From positions 124,001-188,000 of the forward strand of contig NZ_BLWF01000003.1 of the NCBI RefSeq assembly GCF_013167955.1: a DNA stretch of 64,000 nt, written 5' to 3'. The notes beneath the pieces were generated by a model. It had not been told where the DNA came from and searched no databases. It saw nothing but the letters and a program-made list of their open reading frames with translations. The position numbers and the translations under genes are program-made. Shown here in pieces: positions 8,885 to 18,183 of the stretch. Numbering within the stretch: the stretch's first letter is position 1; each line of letters begins with the position of its first letter. This DNA comes from Thermanaeromonas sp. C210. GTDB lineage: Bacteria > Bacillota > DSM-521 > Neomoorellales > Neomoorellaceae.

Positions 8885-9466
8885 CTTGCGGACCGCACCG
8901 CGTTATCCGGCCGTAAAGTCCCTGCGGAGCGCACCAAGGATTCAACTGCCGGCCCTCCTCAAACACAAAGTTAAAGGTGCGTTCCGTTTTATTATAAATA
9001 ATTTAAAGTGTGGTCGAGGGCGGCGCCGGCGTAAGACCCGGTACAGTGGCACCTGCTCGTCCCATAGGGGGTCCTGCAGGTATTCGTCGCCCCTTGAAAG
9101 GCGAAATTCAGGGCTACAACCTTCCCATTAGGCCCCTGGTGGTAACGGTATTGTCTACTACGGTGGTGACTTTCCACCTTCCGGCATCCTTATTACTTCC
9201 CTTTTTTGCGTATTGCAACAACTGCCGGCCTTAGCTTCCGGCGTCGCAGGTACCTTGCCGAGGTTTTTTCGTCCTTCCCGGGAATCTTTTCGTTACGTCA
9301 CGTCTTAAAATCCATCCCGACTTGGTTTTTAGCATAAAGCCATAAAGAACATAAGTTCATATTTTGATCCGGGCGGCTACATACCGGCTGCGGCGACGTG
9401 CGGCAGGGCATAACAGGCAGGAATTGAGGTAGGTGGCGGCGAAATTCTTAAGACAGCCAGGGGCTA
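8885..9466 (+). other. Gene-poor stretch between BMC operon and sigma-K remnant
   Basis: About 580 bases without a convincing gene. Short ORFs here lack ribosome sites and family motifs. On the minus strand around 9120-9180 a short stretch reads KVTTVVDNTV, which faintly recalls the start of metallo-beta-lactamase-fold proteins but is followed by stops; it could be gene debris. Base composition falls locally (AT-rich near 8985-9005 and 9320-9360). I see no tRNA, clear terminator or known riboswitch. Confidence 0.4.
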
Positions 9467-9835
9467 ATGCAAGGATTTGTAATAAAGATTGAAATCTTAA
9501 TGCACCTGCGGGCCCTGAAGAAGACCCGAGGAGAGATTTCTCTCTACGATCCCATCGGGGTGGATAAAGAGGGAAACGAAATTTCCCTCATCGATGTCTT
9601 GGGTACCGACGAAGACATCGCGGAGGTGGTGGAGAGCCACCAGGAGAGGCAGTGGGTGCTGGAAAAGATCAAGTGCCTGAGCAAGAGGGAAAAAAAGGTG
9701 CTGGAGATGCGCTATGGGCTAATGCACGGCCTGCGCAAGACCCAGCGGGAGATAGCCCGCAAGATGGGGATTTCCCGTTCTTATGTTTCCCGTATCGAGA
9801 AGCCCGCTCTTTTATATACAGTTATCTCGACTTAG
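9467..9835 (+). pseudogene. sigK: C-terminal half of a sporulation sigma factor (sigma-K like), truncated
   Basis: The 122-residue frame holds sigma-70 regions 3-4 of the sigma-K/sigma-E family: ILMHLRALKKT, SLYDPIGVDKEGNEISLIDVL, LSKREKKVLEMRYGL, and the helix-turn-helix KTQREIARKMGISRSYVSRIEK. Regions 1.2-2 are absent: family similarity starts abruptly at EILMHLR (about 9487), and a stop lies 15 bases before the ATG in frame. After SRIEK the usual tail is replaced by PALLYTVIST and a stop, which loses the last ~15-20 residues. No N-terminal half exists elsewhere in the window. It is either a decayed copy or the right half of a gene split by an inserted element. It is unlikely to work alone because core-binding region 2 is missing. 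Confidence 0.75.
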
Positions 9836-9969
9836 AAGGCTACTCTCTCTATATTAGGGTACACCGGCGGCCCGCGGTTTAGCGCTTACAAAAAGCCGCT
9901 CTGCCAGGCAGGGGAAATGGCGAAAGATGTTGAAGAAATTAAACAGGAGAGGTAAAAGTTAAGAGACAC

Positions 9970-9999
9970 TTGCAGGGTTGGACTAATCTCTGTTATGCT
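9970..9999 (+). promoter_or_regulatory. Candidate sigma-A promoter for the fdh operon
   Basis: TTGCAG (9970-9975), an 18-base spacer, then TATGCT (9994-9999). It lies about 105 bases upstream of fdhB in the 9836-10105 gap, which otherwise shows no gene. Start near 10006 would give a leader of about 100 bases. No operator was recognised. Confidence 0.4.
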
Positions 10000-10105
10000 A
10001 AAGGTAAAAATCTTTCACCTAATAAAATGCTACCCGGCCGGCAACAGGAGGGTAAGGAAAAGGTAAAGGCAACGGCATAAAAAATAAGAGAGTTGGGGGG
10101 AGAAG

Positions 10106-11992
10106 TTGGTGCTCAGTACATGGAGGAGCGGCAGTAAGACTTATAAAACCTCCCTGCCGCCCCTGGGAGGACGTCCTTTAAGGGCCTTCATCGGCTGGGG
10201 AGGTATTATCGTCAACGACACCGGTGTAGACCTCCTGGCCGCCCTTAAAGAGTATTACCAGGCGGTACAGAAGGAGTCCTGTGGGAGGTGTGTTCCTTGT
10301 CGGGTGGGTACCAAGCTCATCTTGGAGCTTCTGCGAAAGCTTTCGGATAGGGACGAGCCCTCCCTGCACCAGCAATTGAAGAGAATAGCCCTCCTGGTAT
10401 ATCACGGTTCCAAGTGTGAGCTGGGCCAGTCGGCCGCGAGGCCGGTTCTCGATTTCGTAGATCATTATGACCGTATGGTAGCTTATACCGGGGGTGGTCG
10501 AGAACCTCAAGAATATAAATCCATTGTTGCCGCCCCCTGCATGCAAAGGTGTCCGGCCCACTTGGACATACCTAGATATATGGAATGTACCCAGGAATCC
10601 CGGTTCCGGGAAGGGCTGGCCGTCATAAGGGAGAGCACTGCCCTGGCGGGCGTGCTGGGCAGAGTATGCGTGCATCCCTGCGAGGAACACTGCCGCCGGG
10701 GTTTGGTGGACGAGCCCTTGGCCATAAGGGGCATCAAGAGATTCCTCGCCGACTACGAACTCAAGGGCGGCCGCAGGCCCCGTGTAGACGGGAAGGTCGA
10801 CAACGGGCGCCCACGGGTGGCGGTGATAGGTGCCGGGCCGGCCGGATTGAGCTGTGCCTATCAGCTGGCCCGGCGGGGATATAAGGTGACCGTTTTTGAA
10901 GCTTTGCCCGTGGCCGGGGGGATGCTCGCCGTAGGGATTCCCGCTTATCGACTGCCGCGGGACATCCTGCAGGGTGAAATCGAAGCCATCAAGGAGCTGG
11001 GCGTGGAGATCAAGTATAATACGCCTGTGGGTAAAGAGATAAGCTTTAAAGAGCTGTGGCAGGGCTATGAGGCCGTCTTTATTGCCACCGGCCTGCATGA
11101 TAGCGCCAAAATGGGTGTGGAAGGCGAGACGGCAGGGTATGAAGGCTTCATACCCGGGGTGAAATACCTGCGAAATATTAACCTGGGCCTGCCCGTACCC
11201 CGGGGTAAAAGGATAGCCGTAGTCGGCGGCGGTAATGTCGCCATGGATTGTGCCCGCTCTTCCCTGCGCCTGGGGTTTGAAGAAGTATATCTCCTGTACC
11301 GCCGCTCCCGGGCCGAGATGCCGGCCAACGAGTGCGAGGTGAGGGACGCCGAGGCGGAAGGGGTAAAGTTCTATTTCCAGGCCAATCCCGTGAGAATAGT
11401 GGCGGAGGACGGCAAAGTGAAGGGAGTCGAGTGTGTAAGGATGGAGCTCGGCGAACCCGATGCCAGCGGGCGCCGGCGGCCGGTCCCCGTGCCCGGTTCG
11501 GAATTCTTCCTTCCCTGTGAAGTTGTAGTGCCGGCCATCGGACAGGTGGCCGACCTTTCCTTCCTCGACGGCACGGAAGGCATTGAATTGACCAAAGGGG
11601 GAACCATTGCCGTGGACCCGGTGACCCTGGCCACCAAGGTGCCGGGAGTTTTTGCCGGGGGAGATATAGTCCTGGGACCGAGGACGGTGGTAGAGGCCGT
11701 TGCCCAGGGGAACAGGGCGGCCCTTTCCATAGACCAGTACCTTACGTCCGGGAAGGTGGAGGCAGTCCCTCAGGACCTGCTGGATGCCTGGCTGAAGGAA
11801 TTCGACGTGTTCGATAGCGAAGAAGAGGTAGGCTTGCCCTCCGGCTGGCCGCGTAAAGAGGAGAAGGCGGCGCCGGTGGAGGAGCGCCTCAAGGACTTTA
11901 GGGAAGTGGAGTTGGGGTTTAGTTTCGACAACGGAGTGGCCGAAACGGCCCGGTGTTTAAGGTGTTATCGCGTGGGACTTATGGTCTTTTGA
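10106..11992 (+). CDS. fdhB: Formate dehydrogenase beta subunit: NuoF-type Fe-S domain fused to GltD-like NADP(H)/FAD domain
   Basis: Electron-transfer subunit expected to pass electrons between the formate dehydrogenase and NADP. Residues ~1-130 match the C-terminal part of NuoF with the 4Fe-4S motif SCGRCVPCR; the FMN-binding part of NuoF is absent. Residues ~145-230 carry the Cys-rich entry domain (CMQRCPAHLDIP, CVHPCEEHCRRG), then FAD site GAGPAGLSCA near 245 and NADP site GGGNVAMDCARS near 376, as in GltD and NfnB. A short C-terminal CLRC is also present. The start is TTG 10106 or GTG 10109 after GGGGGGAGA. It lies 15 bp before fdhA. Confidence 0.88.
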   Translation: MVLSTWRSGSKTYKTSLPPLGGRPLRAFIGWGGIIVNDTGVDLLAALKEYYQAVQKESCGRCVPCRVGTKLILELLRKLSDRDEPSLHQQLKRIALLVYHGSKCELGQSAARPVLDFVDHYDRMVAYTGGGREPQEYKSIVAAPCMQRCPAHLDIPRYMECTQESRFREGLAVIRESTALAGVLGRVCVHPCEEHCRRGLVDEPLAIRGIKRFLADYELKGGRRPRVDGKVDNGRPRVAVIGAGPAGLSCAYQLARRGYKVTVFEALPVAGGMLAVGIPAYRLPRDILQGEIEAIKELGVEIKYNTPVGKEISFKELWQGYEAVFIATGLHDSAKMGVEGETAGYEGFIPGVKYLRNINLGLPVPRGKRIAVVGGGNVAMDCARSSLRLGFEEVYLLYRRSRAEMPANECEVRDAEAEGVKFYFQANPVRIVAEDGKVKGVECVRMELGEPDASGRRRPVPVPGSEFFLPCEVVVPAIGQVADLSFLDGTEGIELTKGGTIAVDPVTLATKVPGVFAGGDIVLGPRTVVEAVAQGNRAALSIDQYLTSGKVEAVPQDLLDAWLKEFDVFDSEEEVGLPSGWPRKEEKAAPVEERLKDFREVELGFSFDNGVAETARCLRCYRVGLMVF

Positions 11993-12007
11993 AGGGAGGA
12001 GAAGTTA

Positions 12008-14704
12008 ATGGTAACCCTGACCATAGATGGTCGGCGGGTTTCGGTGCCCGAAGGTACTACTATACTGGAGGCTGCCGAAAGGCTGGGAATTCATATACCA
12101 ACCCTTTGCTATCATCCCTTGCTCAGACCTTTAGGGTACTGCCGACTCTGCCTGGTGGCCGTAGAAGGTGCCGCCAAGCCGGTTACCGCCTGCAACACAC
12201 CGGCAGCGGAAGGAATGGTAGTTCACACCAGCACACCGGAAATAGAGGAATGGCGCAGGGGCGTAATAGAGATGCTCTTGAGCCAGCACCCCGAAGACTG
12301 CCTTGCGTGTGAAAAGGCCGGCGATTGCGACCTGCAGGACTGCGCGTACAATTCCGGTGTTAAAGGAACTACCTGGAAGGCTGATGTGGCTTCTTTGCCC
12401 GTCCTCAGAGATAATCCCTTCATAGTCCGGGATTACAACAAGTGCATTGTGTGCGGCCGGTGCGTAAGGGTATGCCGTGAGGTACAGGGTAATTTCGTCC
12501 TGGAATTGGCCGGCAGGGGAATAGAGACCAAGGTGGGAACTGCAGATCCTGCCGGGTTAAAGGAGTCGGGTTGCGTCTTTTGTGGCAACTGCCTCCAGGT
12601 ATGCCCGGTGGGGGCCCTCACAGAGAGGGTCAGGGAAGGTCGAGGCCGGGAATGGGAATTTAAAAAGGTGCGCAGTATCTGCTCCTACTGCGGGGTAGGG
12701 TGCAACCTTACCCTTTACGTAAAGGATGGAAAAATAGTTAAAGTCAAAGGATACGAAAACCCCGAGGTGAACAACGGTTGGCTCTGCGTCAAGGGGCGTT
12801 TCGGGTTTGACTACATCCACAGCCCCGACCGGTTGACCAAGCCTCTGATAAGGGAAGGAGCCAGGGGCAGCGGTACCTTCCGGGAGGCCACCTGGGAGGA
12901 GGCCTTAGACCTGGTGGCCCGGAAGCTAAAGGAAATAAAGGAATCCCATGGCCCGGATGCCCTGGGGTTCTTGTGCTCGGCCAAGTGTACCAATGAAGAA
13001 AACTACCTTTTGCAGAAGCTGGCCCGGGGAGTGGTGGGCACCAATAACGTCGATCACTGTGCCCGCCTCTGACACTCCTCCACGGTTGCCGGTCTGGCAA
13101 CCACCTTTGGCAGCGGCGCCATGACCAATTCTATCGCCGACATAGCTAAAGCGGACTGTCTTCTGGTCATCGGCAGCAACACTACCGAGAACCACCCTGT
13201 TATTGCCCTTAAGGTGAAGGAGGCGGTGCGACGGGGAGCTAAGCTCATAGTAGCCGATCCCCGTCATATTGAACTGGTGGACTGGGCCTATTTATGGCTG
13301 CGGCAAAAGCCGGGCACGGATCTGGCCCTCATCAACGGTCTTCTGCATGTAATCGTGAAGGAAGAACTCTACGATAAGGAATTCATCGCCCGCAGAACCG
13401 AAGGGTTTGAAGAAGTGAAGCGGGCGGTGGAGGAATATACCCCTGAAAGGGTCGCCCAGGTTACCGGCGTACCGGCGGAAGATATTGTGCGGGCGGCGAG
13501 AATTTACGCCGCAGGTCCACGGTCGAGCATACTCTACGCCATGGGCATAACTCAGCATATCACGGGTACGGCCAACGTAATAGCCCTGGCCAATTTGGCC
13601 ATGGCTTGTGGCCATATAGGCAAAGAGGGAAGCGGGGTGAACCCCTTAAGGGGCCAAAACAACGTCCAGGGCGCCTGCGATATGGGGGGCCTGCCCAACG
13701 TCCTTCCCGGTTACCAGCCGGTGACCGACGCCGAGGTGCGCCGGAAATTTGCCCGGGCCTGGGGCGTACCCGAACTGCCTAAAGACAATGGCCTAACCCT
13801 AATGGAGATGATGCGGGCGGCGGAGGAAGGCAGGCTGAAGGGCATGTATATTATGGGGGAAAACCCCGTCCTTACGGACCCCGACGCCTCCCACGTGGAA
13901 AAGGCCCTGAAAGGCCTCGATTTCCTCGTCGTGCAGGATATTTTCCTTACGGAGACGGCCAGGCTGGCCGATGTTGTCCTGCCCGGTGCGTCCTTTGCCG
14001 AAAAGGAAGGAACCTTCACCAACACGGAGCGCCGGGTGCAGTTGGTGCACAAGGCCGTCGAACCCCCGGGAGAAGCCCGGGCGGATTGGCAGATAGTGAA
14101 AGAGGTCATGGAGAGGCTGGGTTGCCCGTCGCCCTATTCTTCGCCGGAGGACATCATGGCGGAGATAAGCAGGGTCACCCCCAACTACGCCGGAGTAACC
14201 TACGGGCGGCTGGAGGAAAAGGGACTGCAGTGGCCCGTACCAGCTGCCGACCACCCGGGTACGCCCATACTGCACAGGGAGAAATTTACCCGGGGACGGG
14301 GCCTGTTCCGCGCCGTCCACTACCTGCCCCCTGCAGAAGAGCCGGATGAAGAGTATCCCTTCCTGTTCACCACGGGAAGGTTGCTCTATCATTACCACAC
14401 GGTCCTCTCCCGCAAGGCCAGAGGGCTGGAGGAAATTTGTTCGGAACCGGTAGTGGAGATCAACCCCCATGACGCCGAAAGGCTGGGCGTAAAGGACGGG
14501 GATACGGTGGAGATCGTATCCCGGCGGGGCAAGGTACGGGTGAAGGCCTGGGTTACCCACCGGGTCCCCAGGAAGGTAGTCTTTATGAGCTTCCACTTCC
14601 GGGAAGCCGCGGCCAACCTCCTTACCATCCCGGCCCTGGACCCGGTGGCCAAGATCCCGGAATACAAGGCCTGTGCCGTGCAGGTGAAGAGGGTACCCGC
14701 TTAG
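12008..14704 (+). CDS. fdhA: NADP-type formate dehydrogenase alpha subunit, selenocysteine-containing
   Basis: Catalytic subunit (898 aa) that reduces CO2 to formate in the Wood-Ljungdahl methyl branch. The frame runs through TGA 13070-13072, read as Sec355: [20 protein letters not shown] is the conserved active-site context. N-terminal domains follow NuoG: a 2Fe-2S site (Cys34, 45, 48, 62), a His-Cys3 cluster (His94, Cys98, 101, 107), two 4Fe-4S motifs (146-156 and 189-199), then CSYCGVGC (225-232) plus Cys260 of the Mo/W-bis-MGD domain. The molybdopterin-binding C-terminal domain ends near residue 898. Without Sec decoding it would look like two genes. ATG 12008 follows GGGAGGAG. Confidence 0.95.
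13070..13102 (+). promoter_or_regulatory. Sec codon and bacterial SECIS hairpin
   Basis: The UGA codon (13070-13072) is followed after 11 bases by a perfect 7-bp stem GGTTGCC/GGCAACC (13084-13090 with 13096-13102) and a five-base loop GGTCT. Bacterial SECIS elements for SelB have this placement and a GGU-containing loop, as in fdhF of E. coli. It lies inside the coding sequence, as expected. Confidence 0.88.
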
Positions 14705-14816
14705 GGGTGCTTTTTGCAGTCGGAAGCCGCCCGGCAGCTGTGTTGGGGAGCTCATTAAAAAGAAAGATCCGTGATTAGGCAGGGATTAGTAGGGATAAGA
14801 TATTTGCAGACCACCA

Positions 14817-14859
14817 GAGAGGGCGGGGGGCCTTTATCCGGCAGGGCCCCTCTTTTTAT
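14817..14859 (+). terminator. Rho-independent terminator after fdhA
   Basis: GC-rich hairpin with core GGGGCC (14827-14832) pairing GGCCCC (14845-14850), extendable by AGAG/CTCT at the base, followed by TCTTTTTATTT. It ends the fdhB-fdhA transcript and separates it from fdhD. Confidence 0.7.
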
Positions 14860-14906
14860 TTGCCTGCCTTGACCGGGTAAGGCGGGAAACATGGGGGGAA
14901 TAGATC

Positions 14907-15689
14907 TTGTCCGGGGAAACGCCGGTAGTAGAATATACCGTGACCGCAGCCAGCCGGGACCGGATCTATAAGGAACGGAGTGCGATTATCGTAGAATTTC
15001 CTCTGGAGATCGAGGTAAACGGCCGGCCCACGGTCCACCTCTTATGCACTCCCGAACATTTAGAGGAATTAGTAACGGGTTTCCTCTATAATGAGGGCCT
15101 CATCACGTCCCTGGATGAGCTGCTCCAACTTAAAATCGGGGCCGGAAAGGCCGAGGTGAAAATTGCCGGGGAATTTCCCGATACGGAAGGAGGGGTTCCC
15201 TGGTTGACTTCCGGGTGCGGCAGGAATATAGGCTGGAGGGGAGATAAGGCCAGGAACTGTATATTTGAAGGCCGCATCAGTTCGGACATGACCGTATCCC
15301 CGGCGACGGTGATCGACTTGATGTTGCAGCTTCAGAGGAGTCCGGAGCTCTATCAAAAGACCCGCGGCGCCCATGGGGCAGCTCTGGCCGATGCAAAGGG
15401 CCTGATTATTTTCCGGGAGGATATCGGCCGTCATAACGCCATAGACAAGGTGGCGGGCGCCCTATTGCACCGGAAGCTGGAAACGGCTGACAAACTCCTC
15501 CTTACCACGGGCCGGATTTCTTCCGAAATAGTTACCAAGGCGGCCAGGATGGGAACGCCTTTCCTTGTTTCCCGTTCGGTACCTACGGATTATGCCATCC
15601 AGCTGGGCGAGCTGTTGGGCATAACCCTGGTCGGTATGGCCCGGGGACCGAGATTCAAGGTTTACACCCATGAATGGCGGCTGGCGTAA
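14907..15689 (+). CDS. fdhD: Formate dehydrogenase accessory sulfurtransferase FdhD
   Basis: Needed to make formate dehydrogenase active by delivering sulfur to the molybdenum/tungsten cofactor. The 260-residue protein has the FdhD signatures: EFPLEIEVNG, TPEHLEELVTGFLYNEG, TSGCGRN in the loop where family members carry one or two reactive Cys (here one), EDIGRHNAIDKV and TGRISSEIVTKAA. It starts with TTG 14907. It lies just after the fdhA terminator, so it may have its own promoter. Its position beside fdhA fits its job. Confidence 0.93.
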   Translation: MSGETPVVEYTVTAASRDRIYKERSAIIVEFPLEIEVNGRPTVHLLCTPEHLEELVTGFLYNEGLITSLDELLQLKIGAGKAEVKIAGEFPDTEGGVPWLTSGCGRNIGWRGDKARNCIFEGRISSDMTVSPATVIDLMLQLQRSPELYQKTRGAHGAALADAKGLIIFREDIGRHNAIDKVAGALLHRKLETADKLLLTTGRISSEIVTKAARMGTPFLVSRSVPTDYAIQLGELLGITLVGMARGPRFKVYTHEWRLA

Positions 15690-15793
15690 AAAGGCGGGGG
15701 TTTAGACAGGCCGGGCGGACGGGCCCGGCCTCATATCTTTTAATAGGGCCCGAGGGTGGCCTTTAACATGAGGGAAGGGGAGGGTGCCGGATC

Positions 15794-16186
15794 GTGCCCC
15801 GCCAAGGCAGGCCGCGCCTTACGGTGGTACTGGTCCCCGTGGGAGACGATGCCGGCCGGCATGCGGCTCTGGCCCGGGTTTTGGAGAGGGTAAGGGCCTC
15901 GGCGGCGGGATTGCTCTCGGAGAGACACGAGGCCGAAAACGACGAGGAGGGGCCGGTGGATGTCCAGAGCCATTGTCTACGCCCGGGTGAGCACCCAGGA
16001 TCAGGCCCTGGGGTTCTCCCTGGCCTCCCAGAAGGAACTGGGCGAGAAAAAGGCCCGGGAACTGGGAGCCACGGAGATAGAAATAGTGGAGGACGCCTAC
16101 ACGGGGACGGAGCTCGACCGCCCGGCCCTCAACTACCTCCGCCGGCAGGTGGCCGAGGGGCGGGTACACCTGGTAGTAGTCTATGA
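15794..16186 (+). CDS. Small unknown ORF overlapping the recombinase start
   Basis: A frame starting with GTG 15794 after GGGGAGGG at a good distance. The first ~55 residues (LTVVLVPVGDDAGRHAALARV and on) lie before the recombinase and look like a helix-rich small protein with an acidic end. The remaining ~75 residues overlap the recombinase gene in another frame and look like chance translation (Gly/Pro-rich). Either the original stop was lost or translation really overlaps. Function unknown; small partners of serine recombinases exist in other elements, but I recognise no family here. Confidence 0.35.
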   Translation: MPRQGRPRLTVVLVPVGDDAGRHAALARVLERVRASAAGLLSERHEAENDEEGPVDVQSHCLRPGEHPGSGPGVLPGLPEGTGREKGPGTGSHGDRNSGGRLHGDGARPPGPQLPPPAGGRGAGTPGSSL

Positions 16187-17516
16187 CCCGGACCGCCTTT
16201 CCCGGGACCTCGCGGACTTACTGCTCCTTTGCCGGGAGTTCGAGGCTGCGGGCGTGCGGCTGGAATTCGTTAATTTTGACTGGCAAAGGACACCCCAGGG
16301 CATACTCTTCCTCCAGCTGCGGGGAGCCTTCGCCCAGTTTGAGCATGCCCTGATTAAAGAACGCACCCAGCGGGGTAAGGCTAAGAAGGCGGCGGGGGGC
16401 AAAATCCGGTGCTATGCCAAGCCCTTCGGGTACGATTGGGATGCCGAAAACGACACCCTGGTGATCAATCCCCGGGAGGCGGAGATTGTTAAGCAGATGT
16501 TCGATTGGGTTACCGATCCCTTGATGCCCCTCACCCCCTGGCAGGTTACCCAAAGACTGGCCTTCCTTTATCCCCCGGGTCCCAGGGGTAAGGGGTGGAT
16601 CTACAGTACGGTTCTCCGGATCCTCAAAAACCCGGTATACACGGGACGCCTGGTCCGGAAGGATGAGCGGCCCGAGTGGAAGCCGGTGCTGGTGCCAGCC
16701 ATAATCTCGCCGGCCACCTTTGCCCGGGCCCAGGAAACCCTGGCCAGGTGCAAGCGCTTCAATCCTAAGGCCACCCGCAGGCAATTCCTCCTGCAGCGGC
16801 TGCTGATCTGCGGGGAGTGCGGTCGAACCCTAGCGGTTTATACCCACCGGTCCTCCGGAAAGGGAGAGTACAGCTACTATACCTGTCCCCGCCGCTATCC
16901 CCGCAAGGCCGGTGCCCGGGGACAAGGGGGGTGTGCCCTCCCTCCGTGGAACACCGGTGAGTTGGACGCAGCCGTGTGGCAGACCGTAGCGTCCCTTTTG
17001 GCCGATCCCGACGTTATTCAACAATACATCACCCCGGAGCCAAGCACGAGACAGCAGATTGCCCGGCGGCTGGCCGAAGTGCGCCAAAGGGTGGAAAGGA
17101 CTAAGGGGGTCCTGGAACGGATAGACCGGGCCTATTTGGTCTTGGAAACCCTTGCGGAGGAAGATTACCGGCGCTACCGCCGGGAAGCCGAAAGGGTCCG
17201 GCGGGAAGCAGAGGAGGAACTCGCCCGTCTGGAAAGGCTCTCCCAAAACGAAACCGCCTCCTCCTCCGGCGGGGCCGGATCCGTGCGGCGACACGCCGAG
17301 GGCCTGGCCGCTTCCATAGCCCACCTGGACTTCGCCACCAGGCAGGCCGTCCTCCGGGAGTTGATCCGACAGATCAGAGTCTACGCCGACGGTCGGGTGG
17401 AAGTGGAAGGGTATTTTCCGGCTCCCCTTAAGTTTTCGCCTGTATGTTACAAGGCGGACATCGAGAAGAAGGCTATTCAAAAACTTCTCAAAGAGTTTCA
17501 GACAGAGAAATCCTAA
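15960..17516 (+). CDS. Large serine recombinase
   Basis: Site-specific DNA recombinase of 518 residues. Resolvase catalytic domain at 1-150 with nucleophile Ser11 in YARVSTQDQ and the DRLSRD motif; a recombinase DNA-binding domain around 150-270; a zinc ribbon (CGECG near 281 with later CP and GC); and a long coiled coil from ~360 to 450. This is the layout of SpoIVCA/Cre-independent phage integrases of the large serine type. No other phage or transposon genes flank it (fdhD on the left, yqeG on the right), so it is an orphan here. ATG 15960 follows GAGGAGGGG. It could be the leftover of an element or act at a distant site. Confidence 0.92.
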   Translation: MSRAIVYARVSTQDQALGFSLASQKELGEKKARELGATEIEIVEDAYTGTELDRPALNYLRRQVAEGRVHLVVVYDPDRLSRDLADLLLLCREFEAAGVRLEFVNFDWQRTPQGILFLQLRGAFAQFEHALIKERTQRGKAKKAAGGKIRCYAKPFGYDWDAENDTLVINPREAEIVKQMFDWVTDPLMPLTPWQVTQRLAFLYPPGPRGKGWIYSTVLRILKNPVYTGRLVRKDERPEWKPVLVPAIISPATFARAQETLARCKRFNPKATRRQFLLQRLLICGECGRTLAVYTHRSSGKGEYSYYTCPRRYPRKAGARGQGGCALPPWNTGELDAAVWQTVASLLADPDVIQQYITPEPSTRQQIARRLAEVRQRVERTKGVLERIDRAYLVLETLAEEDYRRYRREAERVRREAEEELARLERLSQNETASSSGGAGSVRRHAEGLAASIAHLDFATRQAVLRELIRQIRVYADGRVEVEGYFPAPLKFSPVCYKADIEKKAIQKLLKEFQTEKS

Positions 17517-17602
17517 AACTTTCCGCCGGGAAGATAAAAAAGATGGGGCTGTCAAAAAAGGGACTGCTGCAGAAGCTGCGGTGGTGCGCGGGTTGGGAGC
17601 AG

Positions 17603-17631
17603 TTTCAAGGTACAGGCTGATGTGATATAAT
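17603..17631 (+). promoter_or_regulatory. Candidate sigma-A promoter for yqeG-aro genes
   Basis: TTTCAA (17603-17608), a 17-base spacer and a perfect TATAAT (17626-17631), placed 34 bases before the yqeG start. It follows the recombinase gene directly and would give a short leader. Confidence 0.6.
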
Positions 17632-17664
17632 AACCCGTGAGCCAATGTCAACCGAGGTGTATGG

Positions 17665-18168
17665 ATGCTCAAGTATTTGCGTCCCGACCTGTATGTAAAG
17701 TCGTTGCTCCGGATCCCTTTAGAGGAGCTGTCCCGCCGTGGAATACGGGGGCTGATTATCGATCTGGACAACACGGTTACCGAGTGGAACAGGCTGGCCC
17801 TGGATCGGGAGGTGCAGGAGTGGTTTTGCCGCTTGAACAATTATAATTTAAAGGCCTGCCTGCTTTCCAACAATCGGCAGAAGAGAGTCCATATTATAGG
17901 GCACTGCCTGGGTATTCCCGCCCTCTCCAGCGCCGGCAAGCCCCGGGCGGCGGCCTTCTACCGCGCCATGGAGGTGCTGGGAACCAGGCCGGAAGAAACG
18001 GCGGTAATCGGGGACCAGCTTTTCACCGATGTCCTGGGCGGCAAGCGTTTGGGATTGTATACCATCCTGGCGGTTCCCCTGGATAAGAGAGAGTTCATCG
18101 GCACCCGCTTTATCCGCTTGCTGGAACGGGTGGTCCTCAAGTGGCTGGCCCTCGGAAAGCCCCTTTAA
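17665..18168 (+). CDS. yqeG: YqeG-family HAD phosphatase
   Basis: A 167-residue HAD-IIIA phosphatase. Motif I is IIDLDNTVTEW (nucleophile Asp near residue 34), motif II is the Ser in CLLSNN, and motif III/IV is IGDQLFTDVLGGKR. In Bacillus yqeG lies beside aroE, as it does here, and the family is related to phosphatidylglycerophosphate phosphatases; the substrate in this organism is not known. ATG 17665 follows CGAGGTG. It starts an apparent operon with the aro genes. Confidence 0.9.
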   Translation: MLKYLRPDLYVKSLLRIPLEELSRRGIRGLIIDLDNTVTEWNRLALDREVQEWFCRLNNYNLKACLLSNNRQKRVHIIGHCLGIPALSSAGKPRAAAFYRAMEVLGTRPEETAVIGDQLFTDVLGGKRLGLYTILAVPLDKREFIGTRFIRLLERVVLKWLALGKPL

Positions 18169-18183
18169 GGGGGAAGGAAGGGA

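Noticed and set aside
9390-9412. Segment sharing about 15 of 16 bases (GGCGACGTGCGG) with OLE RNA near 58123
   Set aside because: One such match is expected by chance in 64 kb and the surrounding bases do not align.
13070-13072. Stop codon splitting formate dehydrogenase into two genes
   Set aside because: The flanking residues match the Sec context of FdhA, the frame continues with conserved sequence, and a SECIS hairpin follows.
16830-17840. 336-residue minus-strand frame over the recombinase and yqeG
   Set aside because: It spans two well-supported plus-strand genes and shows no family motif.
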